Notes: generated from the letters alone by a model not told the origin. DNA of 22,154 bases from an uncultured Oscillibacter sp. (GCA_910584075.1 CAJTZI010000038.1:1-22154); one strand, 5' to 3'. Counted from the first letter of the stretch, positions 1 to 6,803 are shown. Program-made: numbers and translations.

Positions 1-1
1 A

Positions 2-46
2 CCGCCGCAAATGCTTTATGATGAATACATGACCGTGGCGGCCTGA
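2..46 (+). CDS. C-terminal tail of a possible upstream CDS
   Basis: One plus-strand frame is open from the left edge to a TGA at 44-46 and encodes PPQMLYDEYMTVAA; the other two plus frames stop sooner. A hairpin resembling a terminator lies about 100 nt downstream, which fits a gene ending here. Fourteen residues are too few to assign a family, and the frame could be chance. Confidence 0.3.
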   Translation, partial: PPQMLYDEYMTVAA

Positions 47-143
47 CCAGCTGAACACGGGAAAACGACCAGGCCGGAACCGCCCAGGGGAGCCGGCCAA
101 TTCTTTGCGCCATTTTTGCACCGCCAGCGCCGTGGAGGCGCGG

Positions 144-179
144 AAAACGGGGATCCCACCTGGAGCGGGCCCCCGTTTT
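144..179 (+). terminator. candidate intrinsic terminator / bidirectional hairpin
   Basis: The arms AAAACGGGG (144-152) and CCCCGTTTT (171-179) are perfect inverse complements around an 18-nt loop, with T runs at both ends depending on strand. It could end the gene entering from the left edge, or act as a second stop for the minus-strand gene that ends at 369. The loop is long and the T tract only four bases, so strength is uncertain. A second small stem (GCGCC/GGCGC) lies just upstream. Confidence 0.5.
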
Positions 180-220
180 GAGGCAATTAAGAACTTTTTA
201 ATACTTTTTGTAATTTGGTC

Positions 221-248
221 TTGACATTTTGTCAGCCATCATTATTAC
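221..248 (+). promoter_or_regulatory. possible plus-strand promoter with consensus -35
   Basis: A perfect TTGACA (221-226) is followed after 16 bp by TATTAC (243-248), a four-of-six match to the -10 box, in an AT-rich island unlike its surroundings. A transcript starting near 255 would run straight into the two abutting hairpins at 259-328. No convincing protein gene lies downstream on this strand. Confidence 0.3.
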
Positions 249-258
249 CAAGCCACAT

Positions 259-283
259 GAACAGCGGCAATCGCCGCCTGTTC
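259..283. repeat. hairpin adjoining the 46-nt palindrome
   Basis: GAACAG (259-264) pairs with CTGTTC (278-283), and CGGC (265-268) pairs with GCCG (273-276), leaving an AATC tetraloop and one bulged C (277). This gives a ten-pair stem. It ends on the same base at which the next palindrome begins, so the two form a tandem hairpin pair. Confidence 0.7.
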
Positions 284-328
284 AAAACCATCTGCGTCCG
301 GACCGCGGTCCGGACGCAGATGGTTTTG
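283..328 (-). terminator. perfect 46-nt palindrome, likely terminator of the NYN gene
   Basis: Bases 283-328 are their own exact reverse complement, centred between 305 and 306. The arms begin CAAAACCATCTGCG and the centre is GGACCGCGGTCC. On the minus strand it lies about 40 nt after the stop of the NYN/PIN-like gene and ends in TTTTG, so a terminator role is the simplest reading. The T run is only four bases. The perfection of the symmetry, without a distinct loop, is unusual for an ordinary terminator and would also suit a dimeric protein site or a mobile palindromic element. Confidence 0.55.
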
Positions 329-368
329 GCGGTTTTGGAAACTACCGGATGTTTCCGGAGCGTGTCTT

Positions 369-968
369 CTACTCCGCGGGAGCCTGCTGGGCAGTCTCGG
401 ATTTCTTCCGCCGTCCACTCCGGCGGGGCCGGGGGGACTTTGCGGGCTTCTCCGCCTCGGCGGCGGGCTCTTCTGCCCCCTGGAAGATCTGCTTGAGGTG
501 ATTGTACAGGGCGCTGCCTTGGGCTTCGCCGCACTCCCTGGCCAGGGCGTTGCGCAGGTCCTGGCGGTTGGCGGCTTTTAGGATGAAGGGCAGGTGGAGA
601 CAGGCCTCAATCGAGGGCCGCAGGTCCACCTCCTGGAAGGCGTCGGCGTACCGGGCACGCAGGGCGTCGATGGAGGCGGCGTAGCCCTTGTCCTGGCTGA
701 TGACATAGGCGTAGTCCGCCTCCCGGCGGCCCACCAGCACCCCCAGCTCTGTGATGATCTGGAAGTCGATGGAGTTCCGGCCGCCCCGGACGCTCTCAAT
801 GTACTGCACGTCCGCGGCAGTCCCGGCGCACAGCTTCTGGATTTTGCTGAGGGCCAGCCCTTCCTTCTGGTAAAAGACCAGAACGGTGTCCTGCTCGGAG
901 AGCATCTCGATGCCCTTTAGGTCTGTGCCAATGTTGTTGTCACCGTCCACTAAAAAAATCATTTTCAT
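369..968 (-). CDS. NYN/PIN-like domain protein (putative ribonuclease)
   Basis: The 199-residue protein begins with a hydrophobic beta strand and an acidic motif (MIFLVDGDNN; D8, D10). It has a central NSIDFQ motif (D68) and a VISQDKGY motif (D93), which is the spacing of acidic metal-binding residues in NYN/PIN-fold nucleases. About residues 165-199 form an E/K/R/P/A-rich low-complexity tail with a basic patch (RPRRSGRRKK), plausibly an RNA-contact segment. The ATG at 968 is chosen because the domain begins there and a purine-rich stretch precedes it; a longer reading frame upstream runs through the promoter. A sigma-A promoter lies 60-90 bp upstream, so it is probably transcribed alone. RNase activity is inferred from fold motifs only; substrate and role are unknown. 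Confidence 0.75.
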   Translation of the reverse strand: MKMIFLVDGDNNIGTDLKGIEMLSEQDTVLVFYQKEGLALSKIQKLCAGTAADVQYIESVRGGRNSIDFQIITELGVLVGRREADYAYVISQDKGYAASIDALRARYADAFQEVDLRPSIEACLHLPFILKAANRQDLRNALARECGEAQGSALYNHLKQIFQGAEEPAAEAEKPAKSPRPRRSGRRKKSETAQQAPAE

Positions 969-1026
969 ATAAATGCTGTCTTTCTTCTGTTGTGAATTTT
1001 GGCCCCAGCGGTAGGGCGTTTTTAAT

Positions 1027-1055
1027 AGTATAACAAATTTTTCGCAAAAGCGCAA
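1027..1055 (-). promoter_or_regulatory. sigma-A promoter of the NYN/PIN-like gene
   Basis: Read on the minus strand, TTGCGC (1055-1050) and TATACT (1032-1027) are separated by exactly 17 bp of AT-rich DNA. The -10 matches five of six consensus bases. The start codon is about 60 nt downstream. Confidence 0.7.
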
Positions 1056-1116
1056 GCGGTGAAACCTTTTCCCGGGAAATTCCGACTATCAGGGTAAACA
1101 AAGGAGGAGATCTGAG

Positions 1117-1692
1117 ATGAAATGGCAGGAGTTCGGCCAGCTGATTTTGACACTTCTTCTGCTGGCGCTGCTGACCGCCTGCGGCGGGAGCCCCATCCCC
1201 GCGGAGCCCGCTGTCCCCGTCCCGGAGGAGACCGCGGCGGCGCCGGAGGAGGCGCCCTGTGTCCACCGGCCGTTCCAGGGGGACAATGTGACAGAGCACG
1301 AGGCGGCGGGTTACTGCGGCAACACCGTCACCACGATCTCCCGGGAGGAGCGAGTGTGGGATGAGCCCTGGGAGGCGTCCTTCTGGGGGGAGGACTCTGT
1401 GGCCCTGACGGATTTGCTGCTGTATCTGGATTACAGCGGGGACGTCTGCCGGTGCCTGCCGGAGTACAGCGTGGACACGGAGTTCGGCACGGGCTACGGC
1501 GTCAATCTGACGGAGGGCTATGCCCGCTCCGGCGGCGGGCAGACGGACCTGACGGAGGAGCAGGTGGAGCAGATTCGGGAAATTCTGGAGCGGCAGGGAG
1601 AGACGCCCCGAGAGGGGACCGCCGCCAAACGGCGTGGGGCCAATCTCCCGCCGGGAGGGCTGCGCCTCACACCAGATGCCGGACCAGCGTGA
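1117..1692 (+). CDS. small lipoprotein of unknown function
   Basis: The 191-residue product has a lysine near the N-terminus, a leucine-rich segment (about 9-19) and a lipobox LTAC with lipidation cysteine C22, so it should be exported and anchored in the membrane. A P/E/A-rich linker (about 24-47) follows. A compact domain then runs to about 160, with the motif GYCGNTVTTI (65-74), the pair CRC (C111, C113), and further cysteines at 48 and 67 that could form disulfides or bind metal. The RBS AAAGGAGG sits 9 nt before the ATG. The last 26 bp overlap the end of the convergent permease gene; the final 30 residues look unstructured. I do not recognise the family. Confidence 0.75.
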   Translation: MKWQEFGQLILTLLLLALLTACGGSPIPAEPAVPVPEETAAAPEEAPCVHRPFQGDNVTEHEAAGYCGNTVTTISREERVWDEPWEASFWGEDSVALTDLLLYLDYSGDVCRCLPEYSVDTEFGTGYGVNLTEGYARSGGGQTDLTEEQVEQIREILERQGETPREGTAAKRRGANLPPGGLRLTPDAGPA

Positions 1693-2392
1693 GAATACCC
1701 GTGAGCCCCACATAGAGAAACACCAGCTTCTTCACCCGTTCCGGGTCCAGTCTCTCGCTTACCCGCAGCCCCAATTGCCGGCCTGCCAGAATCGCCCCAA
1801 TTCCCAGCACCGTCATCGGCAGAAGGGCGGCCGTGTACGCTCCGCTGCTGACGCGCTGAGGAAGCCCGGCGGCGTATGTAACGGCAAACAGGAACTGGAT
1901 ATTGCCCAGGTATTCCTCCTTGCGCTCCGTGACCGCCAGATAATACAGCGCCATGGTAGGCCCGCCGATGCTGAACAGTCCGGCGCACACACCGGAGACG
2001 GCGCTGCAAACCACCATGGAGACCCGGCCGCTTTTCAGCGCAGCTTTCGAGCCAAAGAAGAGAAAATACACCGACAGAGCGGTCAAAAACACGCCAAACC
2101 CGATGCTCAGCAGCCGCAGGTCCGCTCCGGCCGCCAGACGGATGGCCAGAATGCTCACCGCGGTGTAGATCAGCGACGGAAGCAGAACCAGCCGCAGCCG
2201 GATAGCATGGCGAAAGCGCAGCGCCAGGGAGGCCGCCAGTCCCATACATATGGACGAGGAAAGCGCCGGAGATGCCGCCATATCAAAAAAATACGGCAGA
2301 ACCAGCATGAGCACTGTGGCCGCCCCGAATCCGGTGACCGTCTGCAAAAATCCGGCCGCCGCGGAGCTCAGGCCCACTGCCAGAAAGACCAT
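1667..2392 (-). CDS. TauE/SafE family membrane permease
   Basis: The 241-residue, very hydrophobic protein has about seven to eight predicted membrane helices in two similar halves. The N-terminal segment LSSAAAGFLQTVTGFGAATV and the later GLFSIGGPTMALYYL carry the glycine/proline pattern of the TauE/SafE (DUF81) family, whose members export sulfite, sulfoacetate or other small organic anions. Length is typical. The ATG at 2392 has AGGAGGG 8 nt upstream. It is last in the LysR-linked gene cluster, 91 bp after the amidohydrolase gene, with a terminator hairpin placed just before its RBS. The substrate cannot be read from sequence; the neighbourhood suggests a product or by-product of the deaminase pathway. 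Confidence 0.8.
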   Translation of the reverse strand: MVFLAVGLSSAAAGFLQTVTGFGAATVLMLVLPYFFDMAASPALSSSICMGLAASLALRFRHAIRLRLVLLPSLIYTAVSILAIRLAAGADLRLLSIGFGVFLTALSVYFLFFGSKAALKSGRVSMVVCSAVSGVCAGLFSIGGPTMALYYLAVTERKEEYLGNIQFLFAVTYAAGLPQRVSSGAYTAALLPMTVLGIGAILAGRQLGLRVSERLDPERVKKLVFLYVGLTGILTLVRHLV

Positions 2393-2407
2393 ATTCCATC
2401 CCTCCTG

Positions 2408-2440
2408 AAAAAGGGCCGGACAGCATGGATCTGTCCGGCC
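2408..2440 (-). terminator. intrinsic terminator/attenuator before the TauE/SafE gene
   Basis: GGCCGGACAG (2414-2423) and CTGTCCGGCC (2431-2440) form a perfect 10-bp stem with a 7-nt loop. On the minus strand it is followed, after one C, by TTTTT (2412-2408). The T run ends only a few bases before the AGGAGGG of the permease gene, so it separates the amidohydrolase transcript from permease expression unless read through. Confidence 0.8.
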
Positions 2441-2483
2441 TTTTGCGTTATTTCTTCATTGTGCCATCAGAACACAGACCGGT

Positions 2484-3821
2484 TCAGCCGCGAATTCTGG
2501 ACAGGATCTCCCGCATATGCTGTTTCGCATCCGCCTTGATCTTCTCCTCGTCCAGCGTGAGAACCTGACGGTTTCGCATCACCACTTTGCCGTTGATGAT
2601 GGAATCTGTGACATCACGGCCGCCGGCCGCGCACACCAGGGTGTTCACCAGATTCTGCGTCGGCGTGATATGGGGCTGGTCAATATCCACCAGAATCATA
2701 TCCGCCAGCTTACCCGCCTCGATGGTTCCCAGCTCGTCTCCCAGGCCCAGCGCGTTGGCGCCGCCCTGGGTGGCCATACGCAGCAGCATTTTGCAGGTCA
2801 TGACCACCGGGTCAAAGTCTGCCAGCCCCCAGAAGGCCTGACTGCCGTACCGCAGCGTCTTCATCTCCTCAAACAGGTCCGCGTTGTTGGGAGCAGCGCC
2901 GTCCGTCCCCAGGCCCACGGATGCGCCCGCCTCCAAAATCTGGGGAGTCTTGGGGAAGCCGTGGTTGGAGAGATTGCACCTGGGGCAGTGGACTACCTTG
3001 ACGCCCCGCTCCGCCATAATGTGAATGTCGTGCTCGGAGAGCAGGACATTGTGGGCGGTGAGAAGGTTGGGGCCAAGAACGCCCAGACTGTCCAGAAATT
3101 CCGCGGGGCGCATTTTGTAATTTTGCAGGCAGAAGCTCACCTCGTCCCTGTGCTCGCACAGATGGGCGTGAATTCCCGTGTGCAGCGCGGCCGCCCGGTC
3201 CCGAACCATGCCGATGAGCTCCGGCGTGCAGGTCATCACTTGGCGGATGGCAAAAAAGATCCGAATCCGGTCCTCTCCGCCGCCGTTGTATGCCCGGTAA
3301 AGCGCCTCCGTATTGGCGATGGCCTCCTCCCGTGTCTCCTTCATGGCGCCGGTGATGGCGCTGCCCATATCCATGGTGGACTTGGCAATCGCCGCACGCA
3401 TACCGGACTCGATCACCGCGTCGGCGACGCGGTCCATGAATACGCCGCCGGCGTCCGCGAAGGAGGTGGTTCCGTATTTGATCATCTCCAGGCAGGCCAG
3501 CTGACCGCTCACATAGGAATCCTCCGGCCGGAGATTGCTCTCAAAGGGAACCAGAATCCGGGTCCAGATCATGGGGTATTCATCCGCGACGCTGCCCCGC
3601 AGAAGCTGCTGGCAGCAGTGGGTGTGTCCGTCCACCAGGCCGGGCATCAGCAGCTTTCCCGCCGCGTCGATCACCTCAGCCGCGGCCGGAAGGCTCTCCC
3701 CTCCGGTGAAAACACCCGCGATCCGCTTCCCGCTGACCGAGACGGCGCATCCGTCCGCAACGGTAAAGTCCTTTTGCAGAAGACGGCAGTTTTTGATCAG
3801 TAAATCACAGGTCTGTTCCAT
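2484..3821 (-). CDS. amidohydrolase, MtaD/ATZ-TRZ deaminase-like
   Basis: The 445-residue metal-dependent hydrolase belongs to the cytosine deaminase/ATZ-TRZ/MtaD group (methylthioadenosine/S-adenosylhomocysteine deaminase-like), which deaminates or dechlorinates purine- or triazine-type rings. Visible motifs, numbered from MEQT: GHTH (metal ligands H66, H68), IHAHLCEH (H218/H220 and catalytic E223), TAHNV (H257), GTDGAAPNN (metal ligand D307), and the C-terminal sandwich segment IEAGKLADMILVD. The start at 3821 has AGGAAGGAGAGG just upstream; an in-frame TTG at 3842 would overlap the previous stop. It follows the small membrane gene by 17 bp, in the LysR-linked operon. The exact substrate (adenosine derivative, guanine or other) is not resolved. 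Confidence 0.85.
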   Translation of the reverse strand: MEQTCDLLIKNCRLLQKDFTVADGCAVSVSGKRIAGVFTGGESLPAAAEVIDAAGKLLMPGLVDGHTHCCQQLLRGSVADEYPMIWTRILVPFESNLRPEDSYVSGQLACLEMIKYGTTSFADAGGVFMDRVADAVIESGMRAAIAKSTMDMGSAITGAMKETREEAIANTEALYRAYNGGGEDRIRIFFAIRQVMTCTPELIGMVRDRAAALHTGIHAHLCEHRDEVSFCLQNYKMRPAEFLDSLGVLGPNLLTAHNVLLSEHDIHIMAERGVKVVHCPRCNLSNHGFPKTPQILEAGASVGLGTDGAAPNNADLFEEMKTLRYGSQAFWGLADFDPVVMTCKMLLRMATQGGANALGLGDELGTIEAGKLADMILVDIDQPHITPTQNLVNTLVCAAGGRDVTDSIINGKVVMRNRQVLTLDEEKIKADAKQHMREILSRIRG

Positions 3822-3838
3822 AAGTCCTCTCCTTCCTG

Positions 3839-4300
3839 TCAAATAACGCCGGTGGTTTTTAGAACAATCTGGGCAATGATCGCGGAGAACACGAATGTAC
3901 CGAAAATGACGAACAGCGTGATGATGATGTACTTCCAGCCCATCTTGGCAAAGGCCTTAATCTCCTTGCCCAGGGAAATGCCGATAAACGCGCCCATGGC
4001 AGCGGTGGGGGCCATGAACTGAACGTTGGAGGTCAGGGCGACCACCTGCTCCTGCACAGGGGAAACGGGGCAGGCCAGCAGAACCGCCAGAACCACCACA
4101 TACATCATGGACGGGAGCTTGACAAAGCGGCTCATCACCTTGCTGATGGTCAGCCCAACCAGGCCGATGCCGCACAGAATCAGGATGCCCGGCACAGACT
4201 CGGCAACGGTGATGCCGTAGCCCACCGTGTTGGAGATGAGAATCAGGGTGAAGATCATCACCATCAGGGCGCAGGTCTTTCCGAAATATCTGGCAGCCAT
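3839..4300 (-). CDS. small polytopic membrane protein, partner of the DUF3100-like protein
   Basis: The 153-residue protein has about four to five hydrophobic helices and no soluble domain. Its ATG abuts the TAA of the preceding gene, and its RBS (AAAGGAGG) lies inside that gene's last codons, so translation is probably coupled and the products made in equal amounts. This suggests a two-subunit transporter or channel with the DUF3100-like protein. The sequence MAPTAAMGAFIGISLGKEI is a likely conserved pore or re-entrant region. No named family is recognised with certainty. Confidence 0.65.
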   Translation of the reverse strand: MAARYFGKTCALMVMIFTLILISNTVGYGITVAESVPGILILCGIGLVGLTISKVMSRFVKLPSMMYVVVLAVLLACPVSPVQEQVVALTSNVQFMAPTAAMGAFIGISLGKEIKAFAKMGWKYIIITLFVIFGTFVFSAIIAQIVLKTTGVI

Positions 4301-5116
4301 TTATTTCTCCTCCTTTGCGGCGCGCTTCCCAATCCGCGGCGACATCCACTGATACAGCTTTGTCGTCAGGGAAAGGCTGATAAATGTTCCCATGTAAATG
4401 CCTGTCGCGCCTGTCAGCATATCGCTCATGCTGCCCATGAGCAGCACCTGTTCACCAAACTCGGGATATACGTCCGCCACGGTGGCACACGCTGCGGACA
4501 TCATGGCGCCGCTGCCAACGCCGCTGGCCATGCCCAGCGCCAGAGGGTGGAAAACATCCAGCTGGATTACGAAATTGACCAGCAGGGAGATGAAAACCGT
4601 ACCGATGATGGAGCCCACCACATAGACGGAAAATGTGCCCTTTGTCTCCGGCGCATCCGGGCCGTAAATATCCGTGGTAAGGCCGAGGTTGGAATCCCGG
4701 TTGATGGAATAACAGGCGCCGATGGACTCCCGTTTCAGCCCCAGCAAAAGCGCAAGCGGCAGGGAGAGAAAAATGGTGCCCAGATTGCCGAATTCCTGCA
4801 AAACCAGGGCGGGGCTCACAGCTACCAGCTTGCTGAGGTTCGCGCCCGCGGACACCCCCATCTTGGCCATGAAGGGCGCCAGAACCACAAGCACCAGCGC
4901 GCCCGCGGTCTCGCTCTCCTCCACAGTGAATACTTTCAGAATATCCTGTCCCAGCAGGCCGGCGATCACCGTCGTAAAGAGCAGAGAGAAAAACGTAAAG
5001 GTTCCGATTGGCGTGTTGATCCGCACCGTGCCAATGCGGTCACAGACCGCGCACAGCACTGCCGCCACAAGATATATTTTCCAATATTTGCCCACAAAGG
5101 CAGAAACTCTCTCCAT
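4301..5116 (-). CDS. DUF3100-like membrane protein, putative transporter subunit
   Basis: The 271-residue protein has about seven to eight membrane segments. A conserved-looking motif LGMASGVGSGAMMSAACATV (glycine- and alanine-rich helix) and an RDSNLGLT segment between helices resemble the DUF3100 family of uncharacterised inner-membrane proteins. These are often found beside amidohydrolases or peptidases, which hints at a carrier role. The start at 5116 has a modest RBS (AAAGGG). It is the first gene after the LysR-controlled promoter at 5168-5196. The family call is from memory of motif and layout, so it is moderate. Confidence 0.55.
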   Translation of the reverse strand: MERVSAFVGKYWKIYLVAAVLCAVCDRIGTVRINTPIGTFTFFSLLFTTVIAGLLGQDILKVFTVEESETAGALVLVVLAPFMAKMGVSAGANLSKLVAVSPALVLQEFGNLGTIFLSLPLALLLGLKRESIGACYSINRDSNLGLTTDIYGPDAPETKGTFSVYVVGSIIGTVFISLLVNFVIQLDVFHPLALGMASGVGSGAMMSAACATVADVYPEFGEQVLLMGSMSDMLTGATGIYMGTFISLSLTTKLYQWMSPRIGKRAAKEEK

Positions 5117-5167
5117 GAAATCAGCCCTTTCTCTTATGTCGAATCAAATTACTCCGGAGTGTCTTTT

Positions 5168-5196
5168 ATTATAAGAGAAAACCGTTCTTCTGAGAA
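5168..5196 (-). promoter_or_regulatory. promoter of the DUF3100/amidohydrolase operon
   Basis: On the minus strand, TTCTCA (5196-5191) and a perfect TATAAT (5173-5168) are spaced by 17 bp, upstream of the first membrane gene. An imperfect dyad CTTCT-G-AGAAG (5187-5197) overlaps the -35 box, the usual position of the activation site of a LysR regulator. Confidence 0.75.
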
Positions 5197-5216
5197 GTAT
5201 CTAAAAAGCGTTTGAC

Positions 5217-5239
5217 ATCTATCGGTTTTATCGATGGAT
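5217..5239. promoter_or_regulatory. LysR-type recognition dyad
   Basis: The inverted repeat ATC-N-ATCG-N7-CGAT-N-GAT is symmetric over 23 bp and contains an interrupted T-N11-A core, the usual form of a LysR regulatory binding site. It sits about 20 bp upstream of the operon -35 and 13 bp after the lysR stop. It therefore fits LysR control of the downstream operon rather than of its own gene. Confidence 0.65.
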
Positions 5240-5252
5240 ACCATATAAAATT

Positions 5253-6152
5253 TCAGTCCCTTTCCAATTCCTCCTGGAACAGCCGCAAAAACTTCCGCGT
5301 CAAAGGGGACTCCTCTATTTTTGACCGCAGGAGATAGCCGATCTCCCAGGAACCGCAGTCCGCCACCGGAACCGCCAGAATCCCGTTCTGCCGCTCACTC
5401 GAGGTGCGGTATCCGCTGCCAACGATAAAGGCATCCAGTTCCTGGAGCAACATGTAGGCGGCGGCACGGTCATTGACGTTGATGGCACGGGGGGAGTAGC
5501 GCTTCAGCGCGTCTGTGAAAATGATATCCGTGTCAATGCCCCGGTCGTAGGCGAGTCTGGGGTAGCCCGCCAGATCCTCCTCATGAATCACGCTGCCTCC
5601 CGCCAGCGGGTGGCCCTGCCGCAGGTAAACGTGGATGGGCTTGTAGGCGATGTGGTTGAACACCGTGTCGCTCATACGCAGCTTATGGATCAAAAACTTC
5701 TTGCTGTCCGCGGTAAAAAACAAAATCCCCACATCAAATCTCCCGGCGGAGACGGCATCCAGGACCTCCGCCGTGCGCATCTCGAAGAAGTTCACGCTGT
5801 AACGGTCCTCCATATGCTCCCGGACCAGACTGCACAGCGCGTCAATTCCCGGCATATGGTGCTGCGTGACAACGGAAAATTCCATGCGCTGCTCCCTGTG
5901 ATCCGCATATTTCGCGTCCAGCAGATCCATCTGCTGCAAAATGCGCTTCACATCCAGCGCCAGACTGGCCCCCCGCTCTGTCAGGTCCACCCCGCTGCTG
6001 GTGCGGTTGAATACCGCGAATCCAAACTCAGCCTCTATATTTTGTATGGCGACAGAGACCGTAGACTGAGCGGTATACAGCTGCCGGGCGGCCTTGCTGA
6101 CAGAGCCCGCGTAGATCACCTCCAGGAAATACCGCATCTGCTGAATGGTCAT
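5253..6152 (-). CDS. LysR-family transcriptional regulator
   Basis: The 299-residue protein has an N-terminal winged helix-turn-helix (residues 1-60; SVSKAARQLYTAQSTVSVAIQNIE and LTERG are typical) and a two-lobed effector-binding domain (about 88-295). The ATG at 6152 is chosen because MTIQQMRYF is the standard LysR start and a GA-rich RBS (AGGAGAGGGGAG) precedes it. Unlike most LysR genes, it lies upstream of, and in the same orientation as, its presumed target operon, separated by a promoter and a dyad. The effector is probably the compound handled by the transporter and deaminase. Confidence 0.9.
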   Translation of the reverse strand: MTIQQMRYFLEVIYAGSVSKAARQLYTAQSTVSVAIQNIEAEFGFAVFNRTSSGVDLTERGASLALDVKRILQQMDLLDAKYADHREQRMEFSVVTQHHMPGIDALCSLVREHMEDRYSVNFFEMRTAEVLDAVSAGRFDVGILFFTADSKKFLIHKLRMSDTVFNHIAYKPIHVYLRQGHPLAGGSVIHEEDLAGYPRLAYDRGIDTDIIFTDALKRYSPRAINVNDRAAAYMLLQELDAFIVGSGYRTSSERQNGILAVPVADCGSWEIGYLLRSKIEESPLTRKFLRLFQEELERD

Positions 6153-6213
6153 CGTGCTCCCCTCTCCTCTCTCCGGAAAGTCCCGGTTGTGGTCTGAAAA
6201 TGCCGGAACGCCC

Positions 6214-6240
6214 AAAACGGGGAGGCCTGCCGGCCTCCCC
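6214..6240 (-). terminator. intrinsic terminator of hpf
   Basis: GGGGAGGCC (6219-6227) and GGCCTCCCC (6232-6240) form a perfect 9-bp stem with a 4-nt loop. On the minus strand it is followed by GTTTTGGG, 15 nt after the hpf stop. It separates hpf from lysR. Confidence 0.75.
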
Positions 6241-6254
6241 GCCTGTATGTTCCA

Positions 6255-6803
6255 TTACTCCTCCTCGTCCGTGACGATCAGGCCGTAACCGCCGGATTTG
6301 CGCTTGTAGACGATGGACAGGCTGTCGTCATCGCTGCTGCGGAACACAAAGAAGCTGTGGCCCAGCAGATTCATCTGCAAGATGGCCTCCTCGGCGCTCA
6401 TGGGCTTCACCGCGAAGCGCTTGGTCCGGACGATGGGGAACTCCTTCTCCTCCGCCACCTCGAAATCGTCCGCCGGGGCCGGAGGCGGGAAACCCTCGCT
6501 CCGCAGCCGCTTGGACAGGCGGGTTTTATTCTTCAGAATCTGACGCTCGATATACCCCACCGCGGCGTCCACGGCGCCGCGCATGTCCCCGTCCGGCGCC
6601 TCCGTCTGGGCCCGGAGCAGCGTTCCGCCGTCCCGGATGGTGACCTCCACGGCGCACAGGTGGTCCTTCTCCACGGAGAAGAGCACGTGGGCGGTGGCGC
6701 TGTCGTCCCGGAGGTACTTCTCCAGCTTGGAGATCTTCTTCTCGGCGTAGTCCTTGATGGAGTTGTTCAGGGAGACTTTTTTACAGGTGTAGGTGTACTT
6801 CAT
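6255..6803 (-). CDS. hpf: long-form ribosome hibernation promoting factor
   Basis: The 182-residue protein has the two-part structure of long HPF. The N-terminal S30AE/RaiA domain (about 1-100; KKISKLEKYLRDD, AVEVTIRDGG) binds the 30S decoding region. The C-terminal domain (about 122-178; VRTKRFAVKPMSAEEAILQMNLLGHSFFVFR) links two ribosomes into 100S dimers. Length and domain order match Firmicutes proteins such as B. subtilis YvyD. The start at 6803 (MKYTY) has AAAGGAGCG upstream; the open frame continues 50 codons further but crosses the promoter. Single gene with its own promoter and terminator. Confidence 0.93.
   Translation of the reverse strand: MKYTYTCKKVSLNNSIKDYAEKKISKLEKYLRDDSATAHVLFSVEKDHLCAVEVTIRDGGTLLRAQTEAPDGDMRGAVDAAVGYIERQILKNKTRLSKRLRSEGFPPPAPADDFEVAEEKEFPIVRTKRFAVKPMSAEEAILQMNLLGHSFFVFRSSDDDSLSIVYKRKSGGYGLIVTDEEE

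Noticed and set aside
940..1713. Minus-strand frame of 257 codons opposite the lipoprotein
   Set aside because: The plus frame has a strong RBS and a lipobox; the minus frame passes through the divergent promoter region and lacks recognisable features.
1634..2539. Plus-strand open frame of 301 codons across the permease and amidohydrolase ends
   Set aside because: Its composition (Q/R/H-rich) is typical of an antisense frame, it crosses the terminator at 2408-2440, and the minus-strand genes there have clear family features.
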